The notes under the pieces were generated by a model that saw nothing but the letters and a program-made list of their open reading frames with translations, had not been told where the DNA came from and made no database searches. A DNA stretch of 64,000 bases from Multifurca ochricompacta (taxonomy: Eukaryota; Basidiomycota; Agaricomycetes; Russulales; Russulaceae). Shown in pieces: positions 25,697 to 36,840 of this stretch. Both the position numbers and the translations under genes were made by a program. Location of the stretch: NCBI GenBank assembly GCA_022496185.1, contig WTXG01000095.1:62001-126000 (forward strand). The letters run 5' to 3'. The stretch's first letter is position 1; each line of letters opens with the position of its first letter.

Positions 25697-26456
25697 CTAT
25701 GTGGATTTCCAAGGGATCGCTGTCACAAAAGGGAGGACGACCAGCTTCTCTTTGTCCCACTACGGTCAAAAAAAAAGAAATTTGGAGAAAGATGAGAGGA
25801 GATCAAAGGGGAAAGGGAATACTTACCACGCCGCTTGTATGATAAATATCCGACTCGACGAACTTGCGCGCCTCCTCGATGTTCTCCGCTTCTAAGAACA
25901 TAATAGTTCCCACCATCTTCTTTCTGCCACTCTCATTTGTGAATTCCGGTGCTAAAAGGGCACCCCCGAATTCTGGACGACGTAAAAGGAATAGAGGGTG
26001 TCAAAACGGGAGAAAATTACGGTATCGGTGATGTATATGTGTATGTGTATGTGTGGGTGGGTGGATGGGTACTAGCTGCGGACGCAAATGGTGGTGGTGG
26101 TGGTGGTGGTAGGGGATTAGTTCGCACGCACTTAATGTCCCACTTTCGCGCAATCCGTCCGCGCCTTGCAAATGCTTCTCACGAACGGAAAGACGACGAT
26201 CGAGCGATTCCGGATCCTCGTAATCGGGAGCATAAACAGCAAAGAGGTGTTTCCTCGATAATGAACTGGACATCTTTCTGGTGAACGAGGACGTTGTTGT
26301 TGTTGTTGTTGTTGTTGTTGTTGCATTGGCACGAAGAAGAATTTTTGTTCCGATGGCACGGACGAGGAGAGGACGCGAAGATCGTAAAATCACGTCTCGT
26401 TCTCGTTGGAAAACGCGAAATGAGGCTGGAAGCCTGCGTAACGGCGTGGACTGCAT
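25697..26456 (-). CDS. YciI-family (YCII-related domain) protein, likely mitochondrial
   Basis: Small protein of the YciI-like fold (dimeric alpha/beta barrel family); the fungal members have no firmly known reaction. My model has three exons: 26456-26132, 25972-25827, 25759-25697, introns of 159 and 67 bp, phases consistent, 177 aa. The domain begins with RKHLFAVYAPDYEDPESLDRR at about residue 65, continues VREKHLQGADGLRESGTL, then across intron 1 KFGGALLAPEFTNESG, MVGTIMFLEAENIEEARKFV, ESDIYHTSGV, and ends WDKEKLVVLPF. His-67 and the conserved Asp of SDIYHT match family positions. The first 60 residues are Arg-rich with no acidic cluster, suggesting a mitochondrial presequence, and contain a poly-Thr run coded by an (AAC/GTT)n microsatellite at about 26293-26323. 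A later ATG just before SSSLSRKH would give a cytosolic form without the presequence. Confidence 0.88.
26293..26323. repeat. (GTT)n microsatellite inside the YciI gene
   Basis: About ten GTT units on the plus strand, read as Thr codons (ACA) in the minus-strand YciI frame. Length variation here would change the poly-Thr tract between the presequence-like segment and the domain without shifting the frame. Confidence 0.8.
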
Positions 26457-26609
26457 TTTTTCTTTTTTGTGGTCTTGTGGGCAGTAGGGACGAGGGGGGG
26501 GGGAGGGGGAGGTTGGTAGTAAGTGCTTTTGTGTAAACACGTGGTGTGTTACCAAACAGATTGTGCCGAATCACGTGGTGTAAGTAAACAACAGCAAATT
26601 CTGTTGAAC

Positions 26610-26982
26610 CAAGATAGCGGTAACTCAATACTCACTGTCATGGATCATGATTACTCAAAGGCTGCATTATTCATCCCCTGCAATGAAATGATCTCAGCCG
26701 AAGGAGTTGTGAAACTTTACCTAGACCATGTATACTGCCATTATGGGCTCCCTCAAAAAGTCATCTCTGATTGAGATCCCTGGTTCACATCCATGTTTAT
26801 GCAAGCCCTATGCAAATGTCTTGACATTCAACAGAATATCTCTATGGCCTACCACCCCCAGACAGATGGTCAGTCAGAGCAGACAAATCAGTGGTTGGAG
26901 CAATACCTTTGCTTCTGGTGCAATGAACAACAGGATGACTGGGTGGAATGGCTGCCAACAGCAGAGTTTGCACACAACATGT
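26610..26982 (+). pseudogene. Ty3/gypsy integrase core fragment
   Basis: Remnant of a retroelement integrase catalytic core. It reads SILTVMDHDYSKAALFIPCNE, then LYLDHVYCHYGLP, then after a stop (TGA at about 26773, in place of the conserved RDPRF stretch) and a frame change, QNISMAYHPQTDGQSEQTNQWLEQY and TAEFAHN. These match the integrase of the GyA element at 50730-51120 closely. It is cut on the right by an LTR beginning at 26983. Upstream of about 26610 no element sequence is recognisable. It is dead: it lacks the HHCC finger and the first part of the core. Confidence 0.85.
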
Positions 26983-27210
26983 TATGAACCCTGCTACATT
27001 GTCTTTTTCCACTTCTCTTTCATGTGACTTGTTGTTTGGCCATGCTTGATGGTTGTTGATGGTGGTTGTGACCCCTTTTTGTACATGTTTGTCTTGTATC
27101 TTTGACCTGCTTCTCTCTTATCTATGACTTGTACTTTACATCAGGACTCTTATGTATTTTCCCACCAGAATCGTGACTATACTGGATACATCTCAGTATC
27201 TTCTCATCTG
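26983..27210 (+). repeat. GyC-family LTR, 5' part only
   Basis: The sequence starts TGTTATGAACCCTGCTA and aligns with the reverse complement of the GyC LTR at 56691-57282. It stops at TTCTCATCTG exactly where the Cop1 LTR begins. The missing continuation (ATCTG then ACCCACTTTGG) is found inverted at 63129 and leftwards, see the inversion finding. Confidence 0.85.
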
Positions 27211-27712
27211 TGTGAAACAGGCATGTGCGCAGCATACTGACTGTAAGGTTAGCGGGTTAGGCTAGACAAAGACAAGTTGCTTCAGAGGTAGAAGAAACTC
27301 TATAATACTATACTACTGACCTAGACAAAGACAAGTTCTATATACAAGAGTTAGTCTTAAGGTATGATAGATAGTAGAGTAGGAACTTACGCTTCAGAGG
27401 TAGAAGAAACTCTGAAGTGTAAGAGACGAAACAGACACCCTTATATACTAATCAAGAGGTGGTCTGTGCACTGGGAATAAGTCCACAAGTGCCGGACAAA
27501 GTCCAAACAACAAACATGAGGGAGAAAGGCCATTGGCCACTACAGAAATTACATGTTACATGGTGTATCAGTCAGCTACTGTGGAATGTGAGAAAGAAAG
27601 TAATAATGATATGGTAAATAGTCCGAAACTCCGGTATCTAATCTAATCTACAAAGTAGCTAATCTAATCACCTGATGCCTGAAGCATCACCAAACATCTC
27701 CTGTGTTCAACA
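27211..27712 (-). repeat. Cop1 3' LTR (502 bp)
   Basis: Begins TGTGAAACAG and ends TGTTCAACA on the plus strand (TG...CA). It matches 33823-34324 and, reversed, 63130-63631 over the full 502 bp. It lies downstream of the RNase H frame on the minus strand, hence the 3' LTR. Confidence 0.93.
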
Positions 27713-27985
27713 TCCCTCCATGCTGAAGGCATCTGGTCATAGATGGGAAATGAGTTGGATGAGCACACTGCCATCACAATTAAAATGAGCATATCGCCAG
27801 CCAGAGATCCAATTTCTCTAACTCTCAAGTGCAGAGGCAAGAGCATGGTGTTCAGAGGCATATCGCGGTGATTTGCTTATGCAAACTGAAACCATACACA
27901 CCTCTTGCATCACTCTCGAAGTCAAGAATTTTACTCATGGTGGGAAAGTGAGACTGGTATACAAAGTCTCCAGATTCCAGCTCTC
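27713..27985 (-). other. Cop1 3' untranslated stretch
   Basis: Sequence between the RNase H stop and the 3' LTR of Cop1, with no further ORF. In minus-strand orientation it should contain the polypurine tract next to the LTR (GGAGGGATG at 27713-27721). Confidence 0.5.
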
Positions 27986-28461
27986 TCATTCCAGCATAAG
28001 TCCAAGTCCATTTACCATGGTTTCAAATGATGCTCTTGGTAGAGACTTAGTGAAGCCATGTGCCAGCATCTCACCTGTGGGGGTACGCACTAATTCTATT
28101 GCGTGTGATTCAATGTACCCCCTAATGGCATGGAACTTGATAGGTATATGCTTTGACCGCCTTCCTGTGACTGGGTTTAATGCCAAATCCATGGCACCCT
28201 TGTTGTCACAGTGGAGTAGTATAGGGGAGGATACCTCATACCCTAATTCCTCCATAAAAGTCCTATACCACATTGCCTGATTTGCAGCCTCAGAGAGACT
28301 CATATATTCGGCTTCAGTGGTGGACTGTGCTACTGTTTTCTGTTTTCTGGAACACCATGAAATGGCACCATTCGCCAAGAAAAACACATAGCCTGAGGTA
28401 GAGCGGCAGTCCTCTTGATCTCCCCATGAGGAATCTGCAAAGCCATGAAGGCCACTCTCCC
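27986..28461 (-). pseudogene. Cop1 RNase H, C-terminal part
   Basis: Reads HGFADSSWGDQEDCRSTSGY, then SWCSRKQKTVAQSTTEAEYMSLSEAANQAMW, HCDNKGAMDLALNP and KHIPIKFH, the standard Ty1/copia RNase H blocks including D of the ADSSW motif and the TEAEY glutamate. It ends at TAG near 27986. The N-terminal part lies at 29047 and upstream, separated by the inserted solo LTR. Confidence 0.9.
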
Positions 28462-28466
28462 CATTC

Positions 28467-29041
28467 TGTTACGAACCCCATCGCTTCCCATATTCTTTTT
28501 CTTGCCCAACAATAACCCCTCCTTGCTGCCCACACTTCACTACCAGATCACGTCTCCATCATGGGATCTGTCACATGCCCTTCGTCCATCCCTGTGACTC
28601 GTTTGCTTGTCCATGTTTACCTACTTGCTTTTTCGCTTATCGCTTATCTCCTTATCATACGATCGGACATTTACTTAATCCCCTATCAGTAGAAGCCAGG
28701 CTTTACGCCCTCCGCTTTCAGATATTTGGGCCCACTTGACTCCATATCCTTATCTCGTAGACGCCCACTACCTTACATATATAAGTCCGCTATAGCTACC
28801 CAGTAGACCTTAGACTCGACTTATTGAATACATCAGTGCTAGTCTTCTGGACTTGTCCTCTTGAAACATCTGTCTGTCTCAAGTGCTTCTGGCACTTTCC
28901 GCTCACCATTGTCTTAGAGTACAGCCTCTTCAACTTTGACTCGTCACACTTCACTCCAAGGGACCTTATTGGTTTCTTATCCGAACCCCTGTATCACGCT
29001 GTCACACAAGTCATGTGGAATGTCCCGCACTGGACGTAACA
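28467..29041 (+). repeat. solo LTR of family GyA inserted in Cop1 (TSD CATTC)
   Basis: 575 bp starting TGTTACGAACCCC and ending GGACGTAACA, similar to the GyA LTRs at 38215-38804 and 53069-53658. It is flanked by a perfect 5-bp duplication CATTC (28462-28466 and 29042-29046). It interrupts the Cop1 RNase H frame. No internal GyA sequence remains, so it is a solo LTR left by LTR-LTR recombination. Confidence 0.93.
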
Positions 29042-29046
29042 CATTC

Positions 29047-30675
29047 CCTCCAGAATACCGCAACTTGCAGTCTTTTGTACTATTAAGATATTTTAAGACA
29101 TATTTTGCAAGTCGCATGTGGTCTTGAGAGGGGTTGGAAGCGTATTGACTAAGGTGTGCCACAGCAAAACTAATATCGGGTCTGCTTCCAATCTGCACCC
29201 ATAGCAGAGACCCCATCAGCTGTTGGTACTTCTTTATCTCAGAAGTAGATGCTTGGCCTTCAAATTTGACCAGATGCACATCAGTGCCAGAGGGAAGAGG
29301 AGTATATACTCGGTTGGAATCCCTCATCCCAAACTTCTCAATAATAGATAAAACGTAGGCTGCTTGGTCAATCTCCAGTGTCTTGTTAGGACGATCCCTG
29401 GTGATATTAACTCCAAGGTATGACTGGATTTCTCCCAAGTCAGTCATCTCATATCGATTAGATAGAGCTGACTTCAGCCACGTTATCTTTTTATTGGAAG
29501 ACCCAAGTATAGTAATGTCATCTACATATAGAATGACATAAAGTGAATCATCCTCCTCCTTTTGATGATACACGTATACTCCTGCATCAGAGTACGTCCG
29601 AGTAAAGCCCAGTTCATTATTTCCATGCTCGGGAAGCTTGTTTGAGGCCATATAATGCTTTTTGTAGCCTACAAACTTTGGACTCTTGACCAGCAACAAC
29701 GAAACCAACTGGTTGCTCCATATAAATTTCTTCATCCAGATCGCCATGTAGGAATGCCGATTTGACATCCATCTGGTGGATTTCCCAATCCTCTAGCATA
29801 GCTAGCGCTAGTAACAATCTAAGTGATTCAAATCTGGCGACTGGAGAGAATGTTTCGTCGAAGTCCACCCCTTCTATTTGGGTGAAACCTTTTGCCACGA
29901 GCCTAGCACGAAACCGTCCATCTGGTTTCAGCTTAAAAACCCATTTTGACTTGACAGCCTTTCTTCCTTTTGGAAGATCCTCAAGGTGCCACACATCAAG
30001 TTTATCTAAGGCATCAATTTCATATTTACATGCCTCAAGCCATTTACTGGCATTGTCAGACTGCATTGCCTCCTGAAAAGTCAGGGGATCTCTATAAGAG
30101 ACTCCAGCGGCATTTAGCAATTCCATATGTCCAAGTCTGGAAGAACCCTGCACGAACTCAGCATTATCCTCATTATAGAATTGAGGATTCATGCGGCATG
30201 AATGTCTGGGATGGGCAGTATCAAGATCTATATCTTCCTGCACAGCCCTGTCACGTTGCTGAGATCGTGGACTTTCCCTAGTAAATACTGGTTGGGAAAT
30301 TTTGCCAACTTTCTTTTTAGATTGTCTTTTGGCACGGGTTCTCTGGGGGAGTTCAGAGGGTTCCAGAATTTGGGATGGTGGAGTCTGATAGATGGTTTGA
30401 TCATGTGTATCAAGCTCATTTTCTGGTGTGGTAGGCTCAGGATTTATTTGAGGAGGTTCCACTACCTCCTGTTCCTCAACCTTGGCATCCTTGTCTTCAG
30501 GAGCCTGAGGAACCGTGGCTATTGCTGGTTGAGGCTGGACTGGCCTCTCAACTTCTAAGACAAAAGGTGTAACCTTTTCCTTTTGCTTTCCCTTGCTGTC
30601 CTTGGCAAGGTTGGATGGGAAGGACCCTTCATCGAATGTCACATCTCTTGACAATACGAAGGATCGGTTGTGCAT
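29047..30675 (-). pseudogene. Cop1 reverse transcriptase and start of RNase H
   Basis: The frame 30675-29617 carries the RT N-terminus (KWVFKLKPDGRFRARLVAKG, GVDFDETFSPVA, HQMDVKSAFLHGDL, YGLKQASRAWK). A frameshift near 29620-29640 moves the rest into another frame, 29632-29047, with the catalytic YVDDITILG and the block SDLGEIQSYLGVNI-like sequence, then RPDISFAVAHLSQYASNP leading into RNase H. The frame breaks off at the solo LTR insertion. Confidence 0.9.
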
Positions 30676-32565
30676 ATCCCAAAGAAGATATCCTTTAGAG
30701 TGGGGTGCATACCTGACAAAGACTGTCTCCCTGGCTTTATGATCCAGTTTACGTCTTTTGTCCTCTGGGACAGTATAGTAGGCTAAGCAGCCAAATATTT
30801 TAAAGTATGAGACATCTGGAATGTCCCCATCCAGAAGCTCGAGCGGTGTCCTCCACTTGTTAGAACGGATAGGCGTTCTATTGTATATGTGACAGGCTGT
30901 TCACACTGCACATTCCCAGAAACCAAGGGAAAGACCAGCATGATGCAGCATACTGGTGGCCTTTTCCATAATGGTTCTGTTGAACCTTTCAGCCCTTCCG
31001 TTCTGTTGTGGGGAATATGGCATTGTCAATTTATGCTCTATGCCAGCCTTCTCAAGTATTGACTTCAGCTCCCTATTAACGAATTCGCCACCTTGGTCTG
31101 TATGTAAGGTCTTTATTTTCTTGTCTGTTTTATTTTCCAAGAATGCCTTAATGTTACAGAAAACCGATGTAAAATCACTTTTTGCTTTCATAGCGACAAC
31201 TAAAGCTGTCCTGCTAAAGTCATCTATGAAAGTGGCGAAGTATAGGTTTCCTTGAATTGAGGTACATTGCAATGGACCAACTAAGTCACTATGAATGACC
31301 TCCAAGGGTGCTGAAGCTCTCTTTTGAGAGGGAGGGAATGGAAGATGGTGTGATTTTCCCATTTCACAGCCATAACATGGCTTGTCTTCCACTTGGCTAT
31401 TATCAATACTAAGGCCTTTTACAGCCTTAGGAGCATGTCTTTTGAGGGCCTCTTTTGACATATGACCCATGCGCAAATGCCAGGTATCAAGGCTACTTGA
31501 TGCAGATTTGTGGGAAGCAGTATTTAAATTCTGCATAGTTTTCCCAAAGACCCAATAGAGTCCCATAGCCTTGACACCTTCCGCTATAGTTGCATTATTG
31601 TACTTTATTTTGACTTCAGATGGAGTGAACTCCACTGAACCACCTTTGTCGGTGATGCAGCTTGTTGACAGTATTCTTTCACTGCCAGGCATATAAAACA
31701 CATTGTTCAACTCTAACTCATAGTTACTGCGAGTTTTGAGGAGAACTTTGCCTGTTCCTTCAACTTGGACTACAGAGCCATCACCAATTGTCACCTGATG
31801 TCCCTTGTGTGGGAAATACTCAGAGAAATCGTCTAAGTATGGTGTAAAATGGGTGGTGGCTCCACTGTCCATCATCCAAGGGTTGCTGCCATCATCGACT
31901 TCTTGAGGCGTATTTTCAGTCATTATATAAAGTGAAATGCGAGGTGTCTCATGCACCTCCTGTATTCTGCCACTACCGTTAACTATGGTAGCTACTTGTG
32001 TGGAGTTATTATGTACACTGGGGCCTTGCCCCTTCCTCTTGTTGCCCTTTTTGCCTGCATCAGCATTGGCTCTGTCCTGTTTCCTTTGCCGACATTCATT
32101 TGCCTTGTGGCCTGGCTTCTGGCAATAGAAGCAGGTGACATCATTGGACAATGATGCACCTGCAGGAGGTGGCGTGAAAGATACTTGTTTTTTGTTTTTG
32201 TTTTTGTTGACATGGGCTGCCTTATTAAGGGCAGCCCCAACACCACTTCCTGCAGGGCCGGCAAGTCGGCTTTCCTCATTTAGGAACCTTTGTACAAGGT
32301 CCTGAGGGGAAAGGCAGTCAGGAGGACCTGATGCCAGGATTGAGCCAGCAATGGCTGAGTAGGATGGAGGTAGGGATTGGAGCAAAATAAAGCTCAACTG
32401 GAGATCAGAGATCTCCATCCCATTTTCCTTGAGGGTACTCCTCACATCCAACACACGCTGCAACTGGGGTCTGAATTGCTTTCCTTCTTCCAAGCGGAAG
32501 GAGGATACAGAACACCACAAGTTGTAGGTGGCCATGCTACCTACTGAGCCATAGAGCGATTCCAA
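30676..32565 (-). pseudogene. Cop1 gag C-terminus, protease and integrase
   Basis: One long frame. It holds a gag segment, a CCHC zinc knuckle (CFYCQKPGHKANEC), an aspartic protease (PWMMDSGATTHFTP), the GAG-pre-integrase HLRMGH...C..C motif with CYGCEMGK, and the integrase core with D (HSDLVGPL), D (HTDQGGEFVN) and E (SPQQNGRAERFNRT). A premature UGA at 30901-30903 splits the integrase from RT; after it the same frame continues TACHIYNRTPIRSN into 30675. Everything else is readable, so the element died recently. Confidence 0.93.
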
Positions 32566-32990
32566 ACGCTCATATTGGCATTGACAGAAGGGTACGTTCT
32601 GTCAGAGGCAATTTGGGAGTATGTTTCTGGTGATGTGACCATCACCAAACTCCCATGAGGACTTCCTCAACTCTATTCCACTCCACATACATCGGCTCAG
32701 ACCAAGTGCAAACGCTTGGCATACTCGTCATCCTTTTCTCCATCCTCTGGCTTGGGAGGATTAAGGAATCAGGGGCATCATGCGTGATGTGCCTCTTCAT
32801 CCCATTTATCCTTAGCAGGCTGTGAAGACACAGACCATTGCTGCCAGTTGGAGCCATCAAGTTTGTCGAACTTGAAGTGGGGGGAAGACGATGGAAGACA
32901 TTGAGATGATTTAAAAAGGTTGATCCTGGTTCCAAGGAGCAGTTAGAACCAGTTGTCCAGGTCTCATTTAAGAGGGCCCATCCATCTGTG
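32566..32990 (-). pseudogene. Cop1 gag N-terminal part, decayed
   Basis: Upstream of the main frame, copia gag N-terminal sequence can be read in pieces (FDKLDGSNWQQW-like, then KDKWDEEAHHA), but with several stops and frame changes. This explains why no complete gag start is present in the frame beginning at 32565. Confidence 0.6.
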
Positions 32991-33810
32991 GCACTATGCT
33001 TCAGAACTTAAAAAAGTCCTGCCTCTGATGTGCGACTTCTAAGTAGTATAGTAAGCTGTCTAGCGCCATCTATAACAAGTCCTAAGCCCACATCAGGGGG
33101 ACATTGTGTAAATAGATGGGGAGTCATGTCATGGAGGAGCCAACCGCAAGTTCCACTAGAGACAAAGGGTATAGAGCCCTTCCTCTAGTGCTGGTGGTGG
33201 AGTCCATGATTAAGCCCTAGATGATTGGGGCCATGACTATAGTAGACTATTAGGTTTCCTCTGGTTGGGGCAACCCCCAATGAAAGCAGTGGGTACTTCT
33301 GCCCAGAGACAAAACCCTCTAGCTACTGTGTAAATACTATAGTAGTTCAAGCCTACTTGTATCGAGCCCAAGCGTCATGGGAGTGACTACCCATGCCTTG
33401 TTCTAGACCCTAAACTCTACCAGCAGGTCGCTAAACCTGGCTTACGGATCGAGCCAAGCATTGACTGAACCTATAGCCCCAAGCCTTCTGGGCAAGGGCC
33501 TACTAAGCTATGGATGGGACGAAAACCCAGCTACAACTATGAATACTATTTACTTAGAGCACACATGAGGAACTCAAGGTGTTTCACCCGCTTAGGTCCC
33601 TCATCACCTTTGCAAGAATCCCCTGAGGGACTAGCCAGACAGATCAAGGTGGGCACATAAAGCGCACCACCTTGTGGACAGTTAAGGGCAAGAGAAAAGA
33701 AATCGAAGCTCACTGTGACTGGTGATTGGGAAGAGTGAAGTCTTGAAGCAGTGAGCTTGAAGAAAAGTTGGACTGATCAAAAGAGAAGACAGATCAGTAA
33801 AGCTTGCTCA

Positions 33811-33822
33811 GGGCCCATAACC
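33811..33822 (-). promoter_or_regulatory. Cop1 primer-binding site for half initiator tRNA-Met
   Basis: Directly inside the 5' LTR the minus strand reads GGTTATGGGCCC. This is complementary to GGGCCCATAACC, the anticodon stem-loop of eukaryotic initiator tRNA-Met, as in Drosophila copia, which primes from a 5' half of that tRNA. The same 12 nt follow the LTR at 63631. Confidence 0.85.
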
Positions 33823-34324
33823 TGTGAAACAGGCATGTGCGCAGCATACTGACTGTAAGGTTAGCGGGTTAGGCTAGACAAAGACAAGTTGCTTCAGAGG
33901 TAGAAGAAACTCTATAATACTATACTACTGACCTAGACAAAGACAAGTTCTATATACAAGAGTTAGTCTTAAGGTATGATAGATAGTAGAGTAGGAACTT
34001 ACACTTCAGAGGTAGAAGAAACTCTGAAGTGTAAGAGACGAAACAGACACCCTTATATACTAATCAAGAGGTGGTCTGTGCACTGGGAATAAGTCCACAA
34101 GTGCCGGACAAAGTCCAAACAACAAACATGAGGGAGAAAGGCCATTGGCCACTACAGAAATTACATGTTACATGGTGTATCAGTCAGCTACTGCGGAATG
34201 TGAGAAAGAAAGTAATAATGATATGGTAAATAGTCCGAAACTCCGGTATCTAATCTAATCTACAAAGTAGCTAATCTAATCACCTGATGCCTGAAGCATC
34301 ACCAAACATCTCCTGTGTTCAACA
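33823..34324 (-). repeat. Cop1 5' LTR (502 bp)
   Basis: Direct copy of 27211-27712. It is the 5' LTR on the minus strand because the primer-binding site and gag follow it. A TATATAAG box on the minus strand (near 34050) is the likely promoter. Confidence 0.93.
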
Positions 34325-34708
34325 GATGTTATGTACTCGAATCGAGTTTTCCAATGGTTCTAGAAGCATCTTCTTTTGGGTGGCGAACTTATAGTCCAGG
34401 AACATGGCTGTTGCTCCTGAATCTATCATAGCCACTACAGTGGTGCTTTTGTTTCGTCCTTCAAGGGTGATGTAAATATGGAAATGCTGATCATATTTAT
34501 TTATTACTGGTAATGTGCAGGAATCGATTTTTTCTTCTTTTTCAATTTTATCAAGCAAGAAACGAACCCTACTACGAACATGAGAGGAAGCACTAATACT
34601 ATTGTTCATCTCACAAGCAGATGTAAATACGATCGAATCATCCGAGTCAGTCTCAGAAACAGCACATATATCCGCTTCTTCGGTTGCGGCTACATCCGAA
34701 GAAGCCAC
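34325..34708 (-). pseudogene. GyD pol start: retropepsin, truncated
   Basis: Frame in -1 register to gag, reading GTGGCTTCTTCGG from the gag stop. It includes an acidic/Ser-rich leader and an aspartic protease motif (AMIDSGATAMFLDYKFA). It ends where the Cop1 LTR begins. The gag stop and pol frame overlap at the TTTTTAG motif. Confidence 0.8.
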
Positions 34709-34716
34709 TAAAAACT
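34708..34716 (-). promoter_or_regulatory. candidate -1 frameshift site at GyD gag stop
   Basis: The minus strand reads AGT TTT TAG in the gag frame. A one-base backward slip of the Phe codon re-pairs fully with TTT and reads on as TTT TTA GTG GCT in the pol frame. GyA and GyC have the same layout (GAT TTT TGA). Confidence 0.5.
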
Positions 34717-36837
34717 TGCTTTCAGAGCTTCGATTTGGGCCTTGAGGTCGGCCACCTGCTTCAGGAGCTCTGAATTATCGCTATTGGCGGGCGCGTTACC
34801 CTTTTTGGAGGTCAAGCTAGCATTAGCAGCCTGGGTAGGCTGGGTGCTTGCTGCGGCAGCTTGAGGAGCTGCAGGTGCCTGGCTGTCAGAGCCAGTGACT
34901 TTTGCTGCTTTGGGCTTTCCAGCCCATTTTTGGTAACAACCTGTGGTAATATGCCCTTTTGTTATGTCTGGTGTGAGACGTTCCGCACGACTTGTGCGAC
35001 GGCTTCGTCGTGTATTCAGATAAGAGGCCAATAGGACCTCTTGGAGTTTCTGGTGAAAGAGTCTAAGTCAAAGGGGGCCGTTCCCTGATGACGAAGTTGA
35101 GTGGAAAGTGCCAAAAGCACTGAGACGATCGAGTCAAGGAGTTTCAAAGGAGAGTCCAGAAGACAAACACCGATGTATTCAATAAGTCGAGTCTGAAGTC
35201 TACAATGTAGTTACAGTGGACTTATATACGTAATCGAATGGGCGTCTATAGATAAGATATCGGAGTCAAAGTGGGCCCAAATATATGGAAGCGGACGGCG
35301 TAAAGTCGAGCTTCTGATAGGGAATTAAGTAAGTGTCCGGTCATAACGATAAGGGATAAGAGATAGAAGATAAGAGTCCAAACATAAGTACAGTGGCACA
35401 AACAGAGGCAAATACGGTCACGGAGAAGGGAGCAGGGCATGTGAAGGGTCCCACGACGGAGACGTGATCTGATAGTGTAAGGTAGGTGGCGAGGAGGGGT
35501 CATCGTTAGGTAAGAAGAAGAAAATGGGAAGAGACGGGGTTCGTAACACCTTTTCTTCCACAGTGATTGCAGATTTGCTCTTTGTGGTTGCCGTTCGCCC
35601 AAGTATGGGCACTGCTTCCACATCCCGTGCACTTTCCTTTAAAGGCAGCTTTGTAATCATAAAAGCTTTTCTTTCCAGACCCTGTTTGTTGCTGTTTGGA
35701 GGCATCAATCTCCATAGCATTTGGGTCTTTTCGGTGCTGGGTTGGTTCAGGGAGAACTTCTCCCTTCTTTTCTGCTTCTCTTCGGCGTAATCTTTGATCG
35801 ATTAGCTGAGCAGACGTGAAGAGTGTCTGCATATCTGTGGGTTGCACCGGCATAATGGCTAAGGTGTCTTTGATTTTGCCGGAAAGGCCATCGTAGAACC
35901 AATCGAAAAGGTCACGGTCCGACCATCCAGTTTGAGGTGAATGCTCGTCGAAGCGAGCTTTGTATTCTGCCACGCTGTGGCGTCCCTGTTGGATTTTCTT
36001 CAGCGCTGATCGCGCTGCTTCTCCAATGTCATGCGGTATAAACCACAAAGTAAATGCCTGTTCGAAGTTACCCCAATTCGCTGAAAAGGGAATAACTCCA
36101 TTTTTTAATTGCTCCAAATGCGGCAGAGCCCACGTTCGTGCGTCTCCAGTCATTAAATTCAAGACCGCCAAGATCCAATCTGCATCCCTCTTGGACCAGC
36201 TGGTTGTCGTGGGGTCATAGTCGTTCAAGTTCCGCTTTTGGTTCCATCCCCAGTTATGGAATGCAGCCAGGAAGTGCCTGGCGTCAGCTGAATTTCCCTT
36301 TCCATCCCAGGAGGCAGGTCGAGCAACAGAAGAATCTTTTCTGGAGCCGACTGTCTGGGGAGGGGTTGGCTGTCCAAGCTGCTGGACCACTATTTGAACA
36401 TCCGCGGAGAGCTGTGTGATGGCGGCCATCATGGCGCCCATCATATTACGAAGCTCTGCCGGTGTCATTGTAAGTGGGGTCTGCGCTGGCGGCGGGGGAT
36501 TGGTACTGGGTCCACTGGGCCCGGTTGTGGAAGCGGTACTAGCCATAGGACTAGTAGGACTATTCTGTCTGGCTGGAGGAGTGTCGCGACAAGTAGGAGT
36601 GCTGGAATCGGAAGGAGTGGAATTAGAAGAAGTAATATCAGGTACACCAGCTTGACGGAGTAATTCGTCAGATAACTGGGAAGCTAAATTCCTGATAAAC
36701 TGTTGTTCTTCTAGTTCTGCTTCAATTGCAGGGGAGATTAAATTTTCTATAGGCGACGGTGCTCGGCTAGGTAATCGAGAGGGTCTAGCGGAGTGGGAGT
36801 ATGGAGGGTTGGGTGTTCTAGAACTTCTAGAAGCCAC
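34711..36837 (-). pseudogene. GyD gag with zinc knuckle, split by a solo LTR
   Basis: Structural capsid/nucleocapsid protein. The frame starts with GTG GCT TCT (ASRSSRTPN) and has a Ser/Pro-rich N-terminus, a capsid-type segment (WDGKGNSADARHFLAAFHNW, WALPHLEQLKNG, EYKARFDEHSPQTGWSDRDLFDWFYDGL), and a CCHC knuckle CNHCGRKG|HITTGC interrupted exactly after KG by the LTR at 34960-35548. Beyond it the frame resumes GCYQKWAGKPK and ends KASF-stop. There is no ATG between the upstream stop and the conserved start. The frame is otherwise intact. Confidence 0.88.
34960..35548 (-). repeat. solo GyA LTR in GyD gag (TSD CCTTT)
   Basis: 589 bp, starting TGTTATGTCTGG and ending GGGGTTCGTAACA on the plus strand (reverse orientation relative to 28467-29041). 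It is flanked by CCTTT at 34955-34959 and 35549-35553. It interrupts the gag zinc knuckle. Confidence 0.93.
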
Positions 36838-36840
36838 CGT

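Larger units (their letters stand above)
27211..34324 (-). mobile_element. Cop1: Ty1/copia LTR retrotransposon, degenerate, with nested solo LTR
   Basis: Two direct 502-bp LTRs (27211-27712 and 33823-34324) differ at about two visible positions, so the copy is young. Coding order on the minus strand is gag zinc knuckle, protease, integrase, reverse transcriptase, RNase H, the Ty1/copia order. The element is inactive: premature UGA, a frameshift in RT and a foreign LTR in RNase H. Its flanks do not match each other (plus strand ATCTG on the left, GATGT on the right), which is explained by recombination with the inverted copy at 63130. Confidence 0.93.

Noticed and set aside
27211..34324. Simple single insertion of Cop1 copy 1 with its own TSD
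   Set aside because: The 5-bp flanks (ATCTG and GATGT) do not match at any LTR boundary I tried; the flank-swap model fits instead.
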